DNA of 64,000 nt from Paenarthrobacter sp. DKR-5 (GCF_018531425.1 NZ_JAHBOI010000003.1:496001-560000), one strand, 5' to 3'; counted from the first letter of the stretch, positions 54,206 to 63,065 are shown. Notes: generated by a model not told the origin, from the sequence alone. Program-made: numbers and translations.

Positions 54206-55027
54206 TCAGCCCTCCTCGGCCGGGTTGGCGGCGATGTCGATCTCCAGCTGGCGGCAGGTCTCCCGCAGCGCCGGCAGCAGGCCCGCATCGAACACCTTCC
54301 GGAAGCGGGTGGCGGGCGTCGCGACGCTCAGTGCCCCCACCACTGCGCCGCGTTTGTTGTGCAGTGCGATCCCGAGCGCGCTGACACCCTCCTCGGTGCC
54401 CTCGAAATTCGCCGCGAAACCATTGCTGCGCACTGTCTCAAGTTCCCGGAGGAAGGCCGGGTATTCGTCATCGTCAATGGTGTCTCCGCCGATCTCCGCG
54501 TTGTGGCTGCGGAAGAGCTGGTCGATCATCGCCGTGTCCAGCTCGGCCAGCATCGCTTTGCCGCCGGAGGTCCTGTTGGCCGGCATCACCGTGCCCTGGC
54601 GGTCGCCGACGCGCAGCACGTTGGTCCCCTCCACGGTCGCCAGGAACCGGACCTTGGTGCCCACCCGCACCATCAGATTGACCGTCTCGTTAAGCCGGGC
54701 GGAGAGCAGTTCCATGTGCGGCTGGGCAAGCGTGCGCAGCAGCCTGGTCCAGCCCAGCCCGGCGGGACCGACTCCCATCGCCGGCCCGGGTACGTAGCGC
54801 CGGGTTTCGTCCTGCACGGCGAACCCGCGGTAGACCAGCATCGCGAGCAGGCGGTGGGCGGTCGAGGGTGCGACCCCCAGTTCTGCGGCGGCATCCTTGA
54901 GCCGCAGGGCTCCTCCGTCGCGGAGCAGCTGCAGCAGCTGCAGGGCATTGTCCACCGCCTCAATGGAGTAGGTCGGCCGTTTCTGGATCGGCTTGCGGGG
55001 GGACCGGGCCGGGGATGTGTTCTGCAC
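54206..55027 (-). CDS. IclR-family regulator of the gentisate genes
   Basis: 273 residues from a GTG at 55027. The winged HTH is YSIEAVDNALQLLQLLRDGGALRLKDAAAELGVAPSTAHRLLAMLVYRGFAVQDE (about 20-75). The C-terminal IclR effector domain contains VEGTNVLRVGDRQGTVMPANRTSGGKAMLAEL. No ribosome site is visible, so it may be leaderless. An ATG at 55081 is in frame but would overlap the divergent transporter start. It lies between the two gentisate operons, like genR in Corynebacterium. Confidence 0.88.
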   Translation of the reverse strand: MQNTSPARSPRKPIQKRPTYSIEAVDNALQLLQLLRDGGALRLKDAAAELGVAPSTAHRLLAMLVYRGFAVQDETRRYVPGPAMGVGPAGLGWTRLLRTLAQPHMELLSARLNETVNLMVRVGTKVRFLATVEGTNVLRVGDRQGTVMPANRTSGGKAMLAELDTAMIDQLFRSHNAEIGGDTIDDDEYPAFLRELETVRSNGFAANFEGTEEGVSALGIALHNKRGAVVGALSVATPATRFRKVFDAGLLPALRETCRQLEIDIAANPAEEG

Positions 55028-55075
55028 AACAGAATTGTATTGTGACCCCGATATAGGCGCCACCACAGTAGTGGC

Positions 55076-56461
55076 ATGCATCACACAACTTCCGCTGCAG
55101 CGCCGGAGCGGCCCGCCTCCCAGGCCGCCGAACCTGCCCGCCAGCCTGCTCCCCGGTTTTCCAAAGCGTCGGCCGCTGCCGTCCTCGTCTGCTGGCTCCT
55201 CGTGGTCTTTGATGGTTACGACCTCATCGTCTACGGGACCGTCCAGTCCTCCCTGATTTCCCAGACCGGCTGGGGGCTGACCAAGGCCACCGCCGGAACC
55301 ATCGGTTCCATGGCATTCCTCGGCATGATGATCGGTGCGATCTTCGCCGGCCGGATGGCCGACGCCTGGGGCCGGCGCCGGACCATCCTCGGATGCGCCA
55401 TCCTTTTTTCGCTCTTCACCATCCTCTGCGCCTTTGCGCCCAACGCACCCGTCTTCGGGGCCCTTCGGCTCCTCGCCGGCGTTGGCCTTGGTGGTTTGGT
55501 TCCCTCGGCGAATGCCCTCGTCGCCGAGCTGGTCCCCACCAAATGGCGGTCCACGATCGCGACCCTGATGATGTCCGGCGTCCCGATCGGCGGTTCCGTC
55601 GCGGCCCTCGTGGGCATCGCGCTGATCCCTGCCTTCGGCTGGCCGTCCATGTTCCTCGTGGCAGTTCTCGCCATGCTGATCGTCGTGCCGCTCGGACTGA
55701 AGTACCTTCCCGAAACGCTGGCTTCGGCCGGCACCGCCGGGACAGCCAGCACTGCCGGGACAGCCAGCACTGCCGGGACAGCCAGCACTGCCGCGACAGG
55801 AACGGCTTCTGCCGGGCAGGCGCTCCGGGCGCCCAGGAGGCGCTCGGGCTTCTCCTCCCTGCTGCGTGCGCCGTACCTCGGGGTCAGCGTGCTGTTCGCC
55901 CTCGCGACGCTTGCCACCCTCTTTGCCTGGTACGGACTGGGCACCTGGCTGCCCAACCTCATGCAGCTGGCCGGCTACAACCTCGGCTCCGCCCTCACCT
56001 TCGCGCTGGCCCTGAACCTCGGCGCGGTGGCCGGCTCGGTCCTGACCGCCTGGGCGGGGACGCGCTTCGGCCCGGTTCCGACGGCGATCGCCGCAGCGGC
56101 CGTCGCCGCCGTCGCCCTCGTGGTGCTCGTGAGCGGGCCCCCGGTCGGCGTCGTCTACCTCATGCTGGTGCTCGCCGGTGTTGGCACCCACGGCACCCAG
56201 TGCCTGATCATCGCCGCCGTCGCGAACCGTTACCCGGAGCACCTGCGCGGGACGGCCCTTGGCTGGGCGCTGGGCACGGGCCGGATCGGCGCCGTCGCCG
56301 CCCCGCAGATCGGCGGCCTCCTGCTGGCTGCCGGCCTCGGCGTCAACTCCAACTTCCTCGCCTTCGCCGGCGCAGCCGCCATCGCCGCGGTGCTGCTGGT
56401 CGCCGTCGGCATCAACCTCAAGACCACCCCCTCAATCCCTCAAGGAGCAAGCAATGTTTGA
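55076..56461 (+). CDS. Aromatic acid:H+ symporter (MFS, 3-hydroxybenzoate/gentisate type)
   Basis: 461 residues, 12 membrane helices. The aromatic-acid symporter signature VVFDGYDLIVYGTV is in helix 1 and the MFS loop GRMADAWGRRRTI follows helix 2. The central cytoplasmic loop holds GTASTA repeats from an 18-bp tandem array. Its operon mate is 3-hydroxybenzoate 6-hydroxylase, so 3-hydroxybenzoate or gentisate is the likely cargo. Its 3' end overlaps the hydroxylase start by eight bases. Confidence 0.9.
   Translation: MHHTTSAAAPERPASQAAEPARQPAPRFSKASAAAVLVCWLLVVFDGYDLIVYGTVQSSLISQTGWGLTKATAGTIGSMAFLGMMIGAIFAGRMADAWGRRRTILGCAILFSLFTILCAFAPNAPVFGALRLLAGVGLGGLVPSANALVAELVPTKWRSTIATLMMSGVPIGGSVAALVGIALIPAFGWPSMFLVAVLAMLIVVPLGLKYLPETLASAGTAGTASTAGTASTAGTASTAATGTASAGQALRAPRRRSGFSSLLRAPYLGVSVLFALATLATLFAWYGLGTWLPNLMQLAGYNLGSALTFALALNLGAVAGSVLTAWAGTRFGPVPTAIAAAAVAAVALVVLVSGPPVGVVYLMLVLAGVGTHGTQCLIIAAVANRYPEHLRGTALGWALGTGRIGAVAAPQIGGLLLAAGLGVNSNFLAFAGAAAIAAVLLVAVGINLKTTPSIPQGASNV
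55736..55789 (+). repeat. 18-bp tandem repeat in the transporter loop
   Basis: GCCGGGACAGCCAGCACT occurs three times head to tail with no differences, and partial units flank the array. It encodes AGTAST units in the loop between the transporter halves. The reading frame is kept because 18 is a multiple of three. Confidence 0.9.
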
Positions 56462-57707
56462 GCACGCCACGTCCACCGACGTCCTCGTCGTCGGCGGCGG
56501 AATGGCCGGACTGGCCGGAGCCCTCGCGCTGCGGGAAAACGGCGCCAACGTCACCCTCGTGGAGCGGGCCCCCGAATTCGGCGAGGTCGGCGCGGGGCTG
56601 CAGATGGCGCCCAACGCCTCCCGCGTTCTCAAGCGCTGGGGGCTGCTCGAAAAGGCCCTCGAGATCGGCGTCCAGCCCAAGCACCTGGTCTTCCGTGACG
56701 CGCTGACCGGCGAGGAGCTGACGCGCCAGACGCTGGGCGGCGAGTTCGCCGAACGCTACGGCGCGCCGTATGTGGTGATCCACCGCAGCGACCTGCACCG
56801 GGTGCTGCTCGAAGGCTGCGAGGCCGCCGGCGTCACGCTGGTCAACGACGTCACCGTCGAGAGCGTCGAGACCGTGAACGGCCGCGGCGTGGCACGGACT
56901 GCCGGGGGCACGGACTACGAAGCCGACGTCGTCATCGCTGCCGACGGACTCAAGTCCGCGCTGCGCCCGCTGGTGTCCGATGACGAGCCCGTCTCCTCCG
57001 CGTACGTGGCCTACCGCGGCACCGTCCCGATCACCGAGGACACCCCGAAGGCCGATCTTGAGGATGTCATCGTCTACCTGGGCCCGGACTGCCACCTGGT
57101 GCAGTACCCGCTGCGCAAAGGCGAGCTGCTCAACACCGTCGCTGTGTTCAAATCGCCGTCCTTCGAGCGCGGCGAGGAGCAGTACGGCGGGGTGGATGAG
57201 CTCGAAGCCGCGTACGAGGACTGCGTCCCGCAGGTCCAGGCCGCGCTCAAGAACCTGGCCACCGGCATCCGCTGGCCCATGTACGACCGTGAGCCGATCG
57301 AGAACTGGGTCGCCGGGCGGATGGTGCTGATGGGCGATGCGGCCCACCCGATGCTCCAGTACCTGGCCCAGGGCGCATGCCAGGCGCTTGAGGACGCTGC
57401 CGCGCTGCAGGATGCCAGCAGCGGCACGGTGTTCGCCGAGGACGGTGTGCATCCAGGGGCGTGGGAGACCGCGATCAGGGAGTTCAACGACGTCCGCGCC
57501 GCTCGGACCGCCCGGGTCCAGCGCACGGCCCGCGTCTGGGGCGAGTCCTGGCACGTCGCCGGGCTCGGCCGGACGCTGCGCAACCTGCTCTTCAAGAGCC
57601 GGAAGGACAACGACTTCCAGTACAACGACTGGCTCTACGGCCAGCACGGCGACGGCGTGCCGGCGGTTGACGCGCCGTCGATCGCAGCGAGCCGCGTTCC
57701 TGCCTGA
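56454..57707 (+). CDS. 3-hydroxybenzoate 6-hydroxylase (FAD monooxygenase)
   Basis: 417 residues, class A flavoprotein monooxygenase. The N-terminal FAD motif is VLVVGGGMAGLAGALALRENG, the DG-type motif is VVIAADGLKSALR, and the ribityl-binding motif is MVLMGDAAHPMLQYLAQGACQALEDA. The end (WLYGQHGDG) matches salicylate/3-hydroxybenzoate hydroxylases. With a downstream gentisate pathway, 6-hydroxylation of 3-hydroxybenzoate to gentisate is the best call; salicylate 5-hydroxylation is less likely. AGGAG precedes the ATG. Confidence 0.9.
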   Translation: MFEHATSTDVLVVGGGMAGLAGALALRENGANVTLVERAPEFGEVGAGLQMAPNASRVLKRWGLLEKALEIGVQPKHLVFRDALTGEELTRQTLGGEFAERYGAPYVVIHRSDLHRVLLEGCEAAGVTLVNDVTVESVETVNGRGVARTAGGTDYEADVVIAADGLKSALRPLVSDDEPVSSAYVAYRGTVPITEDTPKADLEDVIVYLGPDCHLVQYPLRKGELLNTVAVFKSPSFERGEEQYGGVDELEAAYEDCVPQVQAALKNLATGIRWPMYDREPIENWVAGRMVLMGDAAHPMLQYLAQGACQALEDAAALQDASSGTVFAEDGVHPGAWETAIREFNDVRAARTARVQRTARVWGESWHVAGLGRTLRNLLFKSRKDNDFQYNDWLYGQHGDGVPAVDAPSIAASRVPA

Positions 57708-57828
57708 CCCGGTTTCCCGGATCCCCGGTTCTTGGCGGCCGTCCGGACCATGGCTGCGAGCAATGGCGCAACGGGTTCGCGCCGTGCAAGCATGAGGCTC
57801 TGCGACAAGGCGCCGGGAGGGGACTGTA

Positions 57829-58344
57829 ATGAAAACCAACGAACTGCTGCTTGACGAGTTTGGCCGGATCCGCGAGGCCGTGGCGGCCACCCTCGAAGGA
57901 CTCGACGAAGCCGCGTTGGCCAGGCGGCCGGCGGGCAACGGGAACTCGATCGCATGGTTGCTCTGGCATCTGGGCCGGGTCGAGGACGCGCAGCTCGCTT
58001 CGGTCGCCGGCCAGGAGCAGGTCTGGACTTCGCAGGGATTCGCAGACCGCTTCGGCCTCCCGCTGGCTGAGAGGGACACCGGCTACGGCCACAGCTCGGA
58101 CCAGGTGGATGCCGTGCAGGCGTCGCCCGAGCTCCTGCTTGCCTACTATGACGCCGTGCACGAGCAGACGGCGGCGTTCATCAGGACGCTGGCTGACGAG
58201 GATCTGGACCGGATCGTCGACACCCGCTGGAACCCGCCCGTCACCCTTGGCGTGCGGCTGGTCAGCTCGCTCGCAGACTGCCTCCAGCACGTAGGGCAGG
58301 CCGCCTACGCCAAGGGCCTGAACCCGGACCGCCCCCGGGACTAA
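57829..58344 (+). CDS. DinB/DUF664 family (mycothiol-transferase-like) protein
   Basis: 171 residues, four-helix DinB fold. The His triad is spread as WLLWHLGRVED, YYDAVHEQT and DCLQHVGQAAY, a metal site typical of thiol-dependent S-transferases of the DUF664 type. Substrate is unknown. It lies after the hydroxylase gene but has its own GGGAGGGG ribosome site and a 121-base gap, so co-transcription with the gentisate genes is uncertain. Confidence 0.85.
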   Translation: MKTNELLLDEFGRIREAVAATLEGLDEAALARRPAGNGNSIAWLLWHLGRVEDAQLASVAGQEQVWTSQGFADRFGLPLAERDTGYGHSSDQVDAVQASPELLLAYYDAVHEQTAAFIRTLADEDLDRIVDTRWNPPVTLGVRLVSSLADCLQHVGQAAYAKGLNPDRPRD

Positions 58345-58415
58345 TGCCCCCGGGCCGCCCGCGGGACTAGGGCCCAGCCTGCCGGCACTGTGCCGATCAT
58401 GCCGTCCGCCAGGGC

Positions 58416-59558
58416 CTAGGTGCGGGCCGGCAGCCGGCCCAGGCCCTCCGTGAGCTGGTCCCGGTCGCCGCAGAGGGCAATGCGCACCCACCCTTCGCCG
58501 ATGGAACCGAACGCGGTGCCCGGCGCAAGGGACACGGCGTGCTCGGCCAGGAAGCCGTGCACCCAGGCCCGCACATTGCCCCCGGTCGCGTGCGACAGGT
58601 CCGCCCACAGGTAGAACGCCCCCTTCGCCCCGAGATAGTTGATGCCCTTGGCGTCCAGCACGGCCGAGGCGGCGTCCCGGTTCGCCCGGTAGTGCGCCGC
58701 CGCCTCGCGGACGTAGTCCTGCGGCCCGGTCAGCGCTGCAACGGCGGCGTATTGGGCCGGAGTGCTGACGCAGGAGACCGTGGACTCCATCACCGTGGCC
58801 AGGTTCTTCTCCAGGCCCGGCGGCGTGATGAGCGCCCCGATGCGCAGGCCGGTCAGACCGTACGTCTTCGAGAGCGTGAAGGAGCTGAAGACGCGGCCGT
58901 CCGTGTCGAAGCGGGCCGGGCTGACATGTTCGACGTCGTAGGTGAAGGCCTCGTAGCACTCATCCGAGATGACCCACAAGTCGTGGCGGCGGGCGAGCTC
59001 GACGAGCTCCTCGGTGAGCCCGGCGGTGAAGACGGCGCCCAGCGGGTTCGACGGCGAATTGAGCACCAGCACCTTGGTGCGCTCCGTGATGAGCGCTTCG
59101 ATGTCCGCGATCCGCGGCTGGAAACCGTTGGCCGGGTAGAGCGGGTACTCCACGGGCACGGCATGCAGCAGCCGGCTGGTCATCGCGAAGGTCGGGTAGC
59201 CCGGGTTCGGCACCAGGATTTCGTCGCCGACGTCGAGCAGCGAGCTCATCGCCAGGTGCAGCCCCTGCTGGGCGCCGGCGACGACGAAGACTCGCGACAC
59301 ATCCGCGTCGATGCCGTTCGCGCTGCGCACCCGCTCCGCGAACGCGGCCCGCAGGACCGGGATCCCCGCGTTGGGGGTGTAGGCGGTTTCATCCCGGTCG
59401 AAGACGGCCTTGCCAGCGTCCAGGATGTGCTGCGGCGTCGGGAAGCCGGGTTCGCCCAGGCTCAGCACGATGGCTCCCGGCCGCGCCCAGGCGGCTTCGG
59501 TGATTTCACGGATCTGGTTCGGCGGCAGCTGCTGCGCCTGGGACGCTAACGAGGGCAT
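58416..59558 (-). CDS. PLP-dependent class I/II aminotransferase
   Basis: 380 residues, fold type I. The PLP Lys lies in SLSKTYGLTGLRIGALI. VVAGAQQGLHLAMSSLLDVGDEILVPNPGYP and VLNSPSNPLGAVF are the cofactor-binding segments, and the Arg that holds the carboxylate is in GWVRIALCG. The substrate is unknown; an aspartate or aromatic amino acid is possible. It is convergent with the DinB-like gene and divergent from truB. Its ATG is at 59558; longer upstream codons are antisense to truB. Confidence 0.9.
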   Translation of the reverse strand: MPSLASQAQQLPPNQIREITEAAWARPGAIVLSLGEPGFPTPQHILDAGKAVFDRDETAYTPNAGIPVLRAAFAERVRSANGIDADVSRVFVVAGAQQGLHLAMSSLLDVGDEILVPNPGYPTFAMTSRLLHAVPVEYPLYPANGFQPRIADIEALITERTKVLVLNSPSNPLGAVFTAGLTEELVELARRHDLWVISDECYEAFTYDVEHVSPARFDTDGRVFSSFTLSKTYGLTGLRIGALITPPGLEKNLATVMESTVSCVSTPAQYAAVAALTGPQDYVREAAAHYRANRDAASAVLDAKGINYLGAKGAFYLWADLSHATGGNVRAWVHGFLAEHAVSLAPGTAFGSIGEGWVRIALCGDRDQLTEGLGRLPART

Positions 59559-59617
59559 ACCGTCGAGCTTAGCCCTGCCGCAGCGGCCTCCAGCGCCGGG
59601 GCCGACGCGCCGCGCCC

Positions 59618-59623
59618 TATACT
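59618..59623 (+). promoter_or_regulatory. -10 element of a probably leaderless truB transcript
   Basis: TATACT ends seven bases before the GTG start of truB, so transcription would begin at or next to that G. There is no ribosome site in the interval. Confidence 0.5.
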
Positions 59624-59630
59624 GGACAGC

Positions 59631-60557
59631 GTGCTTTCCGGACTGGTGATCGTGGACAAACCACAGGGGTGGACCAGCCATGACGTGGTCGGCCGCATGC
59701 GACGGCTCGCCGGTACCCGCAAGGTGGGCCACGCCGGGACTCTGGACCCGATGGCGACCGGCGTGCTGGTGCTGGGACTGAACAAGGCCACCCGGCTGCT
59801 CACGTACATTGTCGGCACCGGAAAGACCTACGAGGCGACCATCCGCCTGGGCCAGAGCACGGTCACGGACGATGCCGAGGGCGAGGTCACGGCGTCTGCC
59901 GACGCCTCCGCGGTCACGGACGAGGACATCCGCGCCGGCGTCCGCCTCCTGACCGGCGACATCGAGCAGGTTCCCAGCAGCGTCAGCGCCATCAAGGTCA
60001 ACGGCCAGCGCTCCTACGCCCGGGTCAGGTCCGGCGAGGAGGTCGCGCTGAAGGCCAGGCCCGTCACCGTCTCCCGCTTCGAGATCCACCGGGTGCGCCG
60101 CGACGGTGCCACGGTCGACGTGGACGTCACCGTCGACTGCTCCTCGGGCACCTACATCCGGGCGTTGGCGCGGGACCTCGGTGCGGGCCTCGGCGTGGGC
60201 GGGCACCTCACCGCGCTGCGCCGCACTGCCGTCGGACCGTACGGTATCGACGCCGCCCGCACGCTCGAGGAGCACGCGGAGGACCTCGAGGTGCTGGACA
60301 TGTCCGAGGCCGCCCGCCGGCTGATGCCCAACCGGGACCTGAGCGCGGCCGAAGCGGCCGAGATCTCGTTCGGCCGCCGGATCGCCGCCTCCGCGGAAGG
60401 AACGGCGACTGCCGATCACCCTGCGGCGGCCTTCGCCCCGGACGGCACCCTCGTGGCGCTGCTCGCCGACGCCGGGCGGCACGCCAAACCGGTCATTGTC
60501 TTCGAACCAGCGGCGGCACCCGTCCCGCCGGCAAGCAGCCCGGCAGCGGAGGGCTGA
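59631..60557 (+). CDS. truB: tRNA pseudouridine(55) synthase
   Basis: 308 residues, GTG start. The catalytic D39 is in KVGHAGTLDPMATGVLVLGL. VDKPQGWTSHDVV, GQSTVTDDAEG-type and SSGTYIRALARDLG segments are family hallmarks. It modifies U55 in the T-loop of tRNAs. A C-terminal PUA-like part follows residue 230. In many bacteria it directly follows rbfA; here about 8.4 kb of gentisate and other genes lie between them. Confidence 0.97.
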   Translation: MLSGLVIVDKPQGWTSHDVVGRMRRLAGTRKVGHAGTLDPMATGVLVLGLNKATRLLTYIVGTGKTYEATIRLGQSTVTDDAEGEVTASADASAVTDEDIRAGVRLLTGDIEQVPSSVSAIKVNGQRSYARVRSGEEVALKARPVTVSRFEIHRVRRDGATVDVDVTVDCSSGTYIRALARDLGAGLGVGGHLTALRRTAVGPYGIDAARTLEEHAEDLEVLDMSEAARRLMPNRDLSAAEAAEISFGRRIAASAEGTATADHPAAAFAPDGTLVALLADAGRHAKPVIVFEPAAAPVPPASSPAAEG

Positions 60558-60558
60558 G

Positions 60559-60912
60559 GTGGACGGCTACTTTTTCGCGGTCCTCATCGTGGGGCTGATC
60601 TCGACAGTAATCTGCGCCGGGGCCGCTGTGCTGAAGAAGAACCCCAACGACATCACTATCCTTTCCGTGGCTGCGGTGGAGCTCACCCTGGCGGTGTACC
60701 TCATCGGCTCCGTCATCCGGGTCATCGCCGGCGAGCACATCGCCGGGGAGCCGTGGGAGTTCTGGGGTTACATGGCGACGGCCCTGATCATCCCTGTCGG
60801 CGCCGTGTACTGGGCGCTGCTGGAGCGCACCCGGTGGAGCAATTTCGTGCTGGCCGCCGTCGGCGTCATCGCCTTGGTGATGGCCGCGCGGATGAACCAG
60901 ATCTGGTACTGA
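60559..60912 (+). CDS. Small membrane protein, function unknown
   Basis: 117 residues with four hydrophobic helices (GYFFAVLIVGLISTVICAGAAVL, ILSVAAVELTLAVYLIGSVIRVIAG, FWGYMATALIIPVGAVYWALLE, FVLAAVGVIALVMAARM). The GTG start lies just after the truB stop codon, which points to coupling. Similar proteins are found near truB in related actinobacteria; no function is known to me. Confidence 0.75.
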   Translation: MDGYFFAVLIVGLISTVICAGAAVLKKNPNDITILSVAAVELTLAVYLIGSVIRVIAGEHIAGEPWEFWGYMATALIIPVGAVYWALLERTRWSNFVLAAVGVIALVMAARMNQIWY

Positions 60913-60926
60913 GGAAGAGGAAACCC

Positions 60927-61367
60927 ATGAGACGCCTACCGGCCACCGCCCCGGACCAGCGCGCCCGGCCTGCCAACACGCGCGCCACCGGCCCGGGCCG
61001 CCTGTTGATCGTGGTCTATGCGGTTTTCGCCATCGCCGCCACCGCGCGGGCCGGATTTCAGATCGCGACCAAGTTCTCCGACGCCCCGCTGGCGTACCTG
61101 CTCTCGGCGTTCGCCGCCGTCGTCTACATTGTGGCGACGGTCTCGCTGGCCCGGCCGGGCACCCGCGCATTCCGGGTGTCGCTGGCCGCGGTGCTGGTGG
61201 AACTGGCCGGTGTGCTGGTCATCGGCGCGCTGAGCATCGCTGACGCCCAGGCCTTTCCCCACGACACGGTCTGGTCCGGATTCGGCCGCGGCTACGGGTA
61301 CGTGCCGCTGCTGCTGCCGGTGCTGGGCCTTCTCTGGCTGCGCCGGACGCGGCCGGCCGCGGAATGA
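60927..61367 (+). CDS. Membrane protein, function unknown
   Basis: 146 residues: a basic N-terminus, then four hydrophobic helices (LLIVVYAVFAIAATARAGFQIA, YLLSAFAAVVYIVATVSLA, VSLAAVLVELAGVLVIGAL, YVPLLLPVLGLLWL). GAGGAAGAGG precedes the ATG, 15 bases after the previous gene. The stop overlaps the acetyltransferase start by four bases. The arrangement suggests one operon from truB to the acetyltransferase. Confidence 0.75.
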   Translation: MRRLPATAPDQRARPANTRATGPGRLLIVVYAVFAIAATARAGFQIATKFSDAPLAYLLSAFAAVVYIVATVSLARPGTRAFRVSLAAVLVELAGVLVIGALSIADAQAFPHDTVWSGFGRGYGYVPLLLPVLGLLWLRRTRPAAE

Positions 61368-61972
61368 GCGGGGCGGAGGGCCTCTCCGTCATCCCCGTCG
61401 TGCCGGAGCTCGACGACGGCACGGTGCGCCTGCGTGCGCTGCGGCCGCAGGACCTGCCGCAGCTGGTCGCCATCTGCCGGGACGAAGCGGCGGTTCGCTG
61501 GACCACGGTGCCCCCGGATTACACCGAGCAGGACGGCCAGGCGTACATCCGCGAGATGGTGCCCGAGGGCTGGCGGACGGGGGAGCGGCTCGTGTTCGCC
61601 GCCGCCGACACGGCCACCGACACCCTGCAGGGCACCGTCGGCCTGCACGCCTTCCGGGCCGGAACGGCCGAAGCGGGCCTGAACTTCGGCCCCGCGGCGC
61701 GCGGGACGGGACTGCCCGAAAGGGCGGCCCGGCTGCTGCTGGAGTACGCGTTCGACCAGCTGAATCTTCAGTATCTGTACTGGCAGGCGCTGGTGCCCAA
61801 CTGGGCAAGCCGGAAGCTGGCCTGGAAGCTGGGCTTCCGGTTCGACGCCGAGCTGCGCGGCTTCGCCAACGACCGGGGCGCCTCGGCGGACCTGTGGATG
61901 CTCAGCCTGGCGGCCGGAGATCCCCGGAGCCCCCGGATGCCCTGGGACGGGCCGTCGGCCGGACAGAGCTGA
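61364..61972 (+). CDS. RimJ/RimL-like GNAT acetyltransferase
   Basis: 202 residues. TVRLRALRPQDLPQLVAICRD opens the fold. The acetyl-CoA loop (about 105-115) is GPAARGTGLPERAARLLLEYAF, and the closing segment LYWQALVPNWASRKLAWKLGFRFDAELR is typical of RimJ/RimL-type enzymes. The target is unknown; N-terminal acetylation of a protein is one possibility. It is coupled by a four-base overlap to the membrane gene upstream. Confidence 0.85.
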   Translation: MSGAEGLSVIPVVPELDDGTVRLRALRPQDLPQLVAICRDEAAVRWTTVPPDYTEQDGQAYIREMVPEGWRTGERLVFAAADTATDTLQGTVGLHAFRAGTAEAGLNFGPAARGTGLPERAARLLLEYAFDQLNLQYLYWQALVPNWASRKLAWKLGFRFDAELRGFANDRGASADLWMLSLAAGDPRSPRMPWDGPSAGQS

Positions 61973-62066
61973 CCGCTGCGCCCCGGCTGGGCCCCCGGCA
62001 GGAAGTTTCCGGGGAGCGGGTACCCTAGGGAGAGTTCTGACGGAAGCGAAATCGTAGGCGAGGTTG

Positions 62067-63065
62067 ATGGTGCACTTCTGGAATGGCCTGGCGGAAGTTC
62101 CTGCCGGGTTCGGTCCGTCCGTGGTGACCATCGGCAACTTCGACGGCGTGCACCGGGGCCACCAGAAGGTCCTCGGACAGCTCGTGCAGACCGCCCGCGC
62201 CACCGGCGGCAAGGCCGTCGCCGTGACCTTCGACCCGCACCCGGCAAAGGTGCACCGGCCCGAGAGCGCCCCGGAACTGATCATGGGCCTGCAGGACAGG
62301 CTCGAAACCATGGGGGAGACCGGCGTCGACGCCGTGCTGGTGCTGCCCTACAGCCTCGACTTCGCCCGCCTGACGCCGGAGGAATTCGTCAAGTCGGTGC
62401 TGGTGGACGGGCTTCATGCCAGCCACGTTGTCATCGGCCATGACGTGCGTTTCGGCCGGGGCAACTCCGGAGACCTGGGCACGATGCAGGAATTGGGGGC
62501 CCGGCTCGGTTTCGAGGTGCTGGTGATTGAGGAATTCGGCTCGCAGCTGCCGGCGCACGCCCGGGAAGCGGAGGCGGAGGACGAGGAGCGCCGCTGCTCG
62601 TCGACCTGGGTCCGCGAAGCCCTCGCGCGGGGGGACGTGGCCACGGCCGCCGCGGTGCTGGGCAGGCCGCACCGGATGCGCGGAGAGGTGGTGCACGGCG
62701 CCGCCCGCGGCCGGGCCCTGGGATTCCCCACGGCCAACCTCGCCGTTGCGGCCACCGGCTATGTTCCGGCGGACGGCATCTACGCCGGCTGGCTGGTAGA
62801 CGACGCCGGAACACGCTGGCCCGCGGCGATTTCAGTCGGATCGAACCCGACCTTCGACGGGGTCAGCCGCCAGGTCGAGGCGCACGTGATAGACCGTCCG
62901 GACGAGGCCGTGGAGGACTTCGACCTCTACGGCCAGTCGGTGGTGCTCGAATTCGTGGCGCGGCTGCGGGGGATGGTGGCCTACACCGGACCGCAGGCGC
63001 TGATCGAGCAGATGCGCCTTGACGTGGCGCAGACCCGCCGCATCCTGGTTCCCACGACCGCATGA
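62067..63065 (+). CDS. ribF: Bifunctional riboflavin kinase / FAD synthetase
   Basis: 332 residues. The N-terminal adenylyltransferase part has TIGNFDGVHRGHQKVL and VIGHDVRFGRGN. The C-terminal riboflavin kinase (about 190-320) has GRALGFPTANLAV and ISVGSNPTFDGVSRQVEAHVID. It makes FMN and FAD from riboflavin. The ATG at 62067 is chosen over an adjacent TTG. The stop overlaps the next gene by four bases. The truB-ribF-rpsO order is standard. Confidence 0.97.
   Translation: MVHFWNGLAEVPAGFGPSVVTIGNFDGVHRGHQKVLGQLVQTARATGGKAVAVTFDPHPAKVHRPESAPELIMGLQDRLETMGETGVDAVLVLPYSLDFARLTPEEFVKSVLVDGLHASHVVIGHDVRFGRGNSGDLGTMQELGARLGFEVLVIEEFGSQLPAHAREAEAEDEERRCSSTWVREALARGDVATAAAVLGRPHRMRGEVVHGAARGRALGFPTANLAVAATGYVPADGIYAGWLVDDAGTRWPAAISVGSNPTFDGVSRQVEAHVIDRPDEAVEDFDLYGQSVVLEFVARLRGMVAYTGPQALIEQMRLDVAQTRRILVPTTA

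Noticed and set aside
55736-55789. A CRISPR-like repeat array
   Set aside because: The units are contiguous with no spacers and lie in frame in a transporter gene.
55028-56242. Upstream extension of the IclR frame to 56242
   Set aside because: The added part is antisense to the transporter gene; HTH homology starts near 54970 and GTG 55027 is sufficient.
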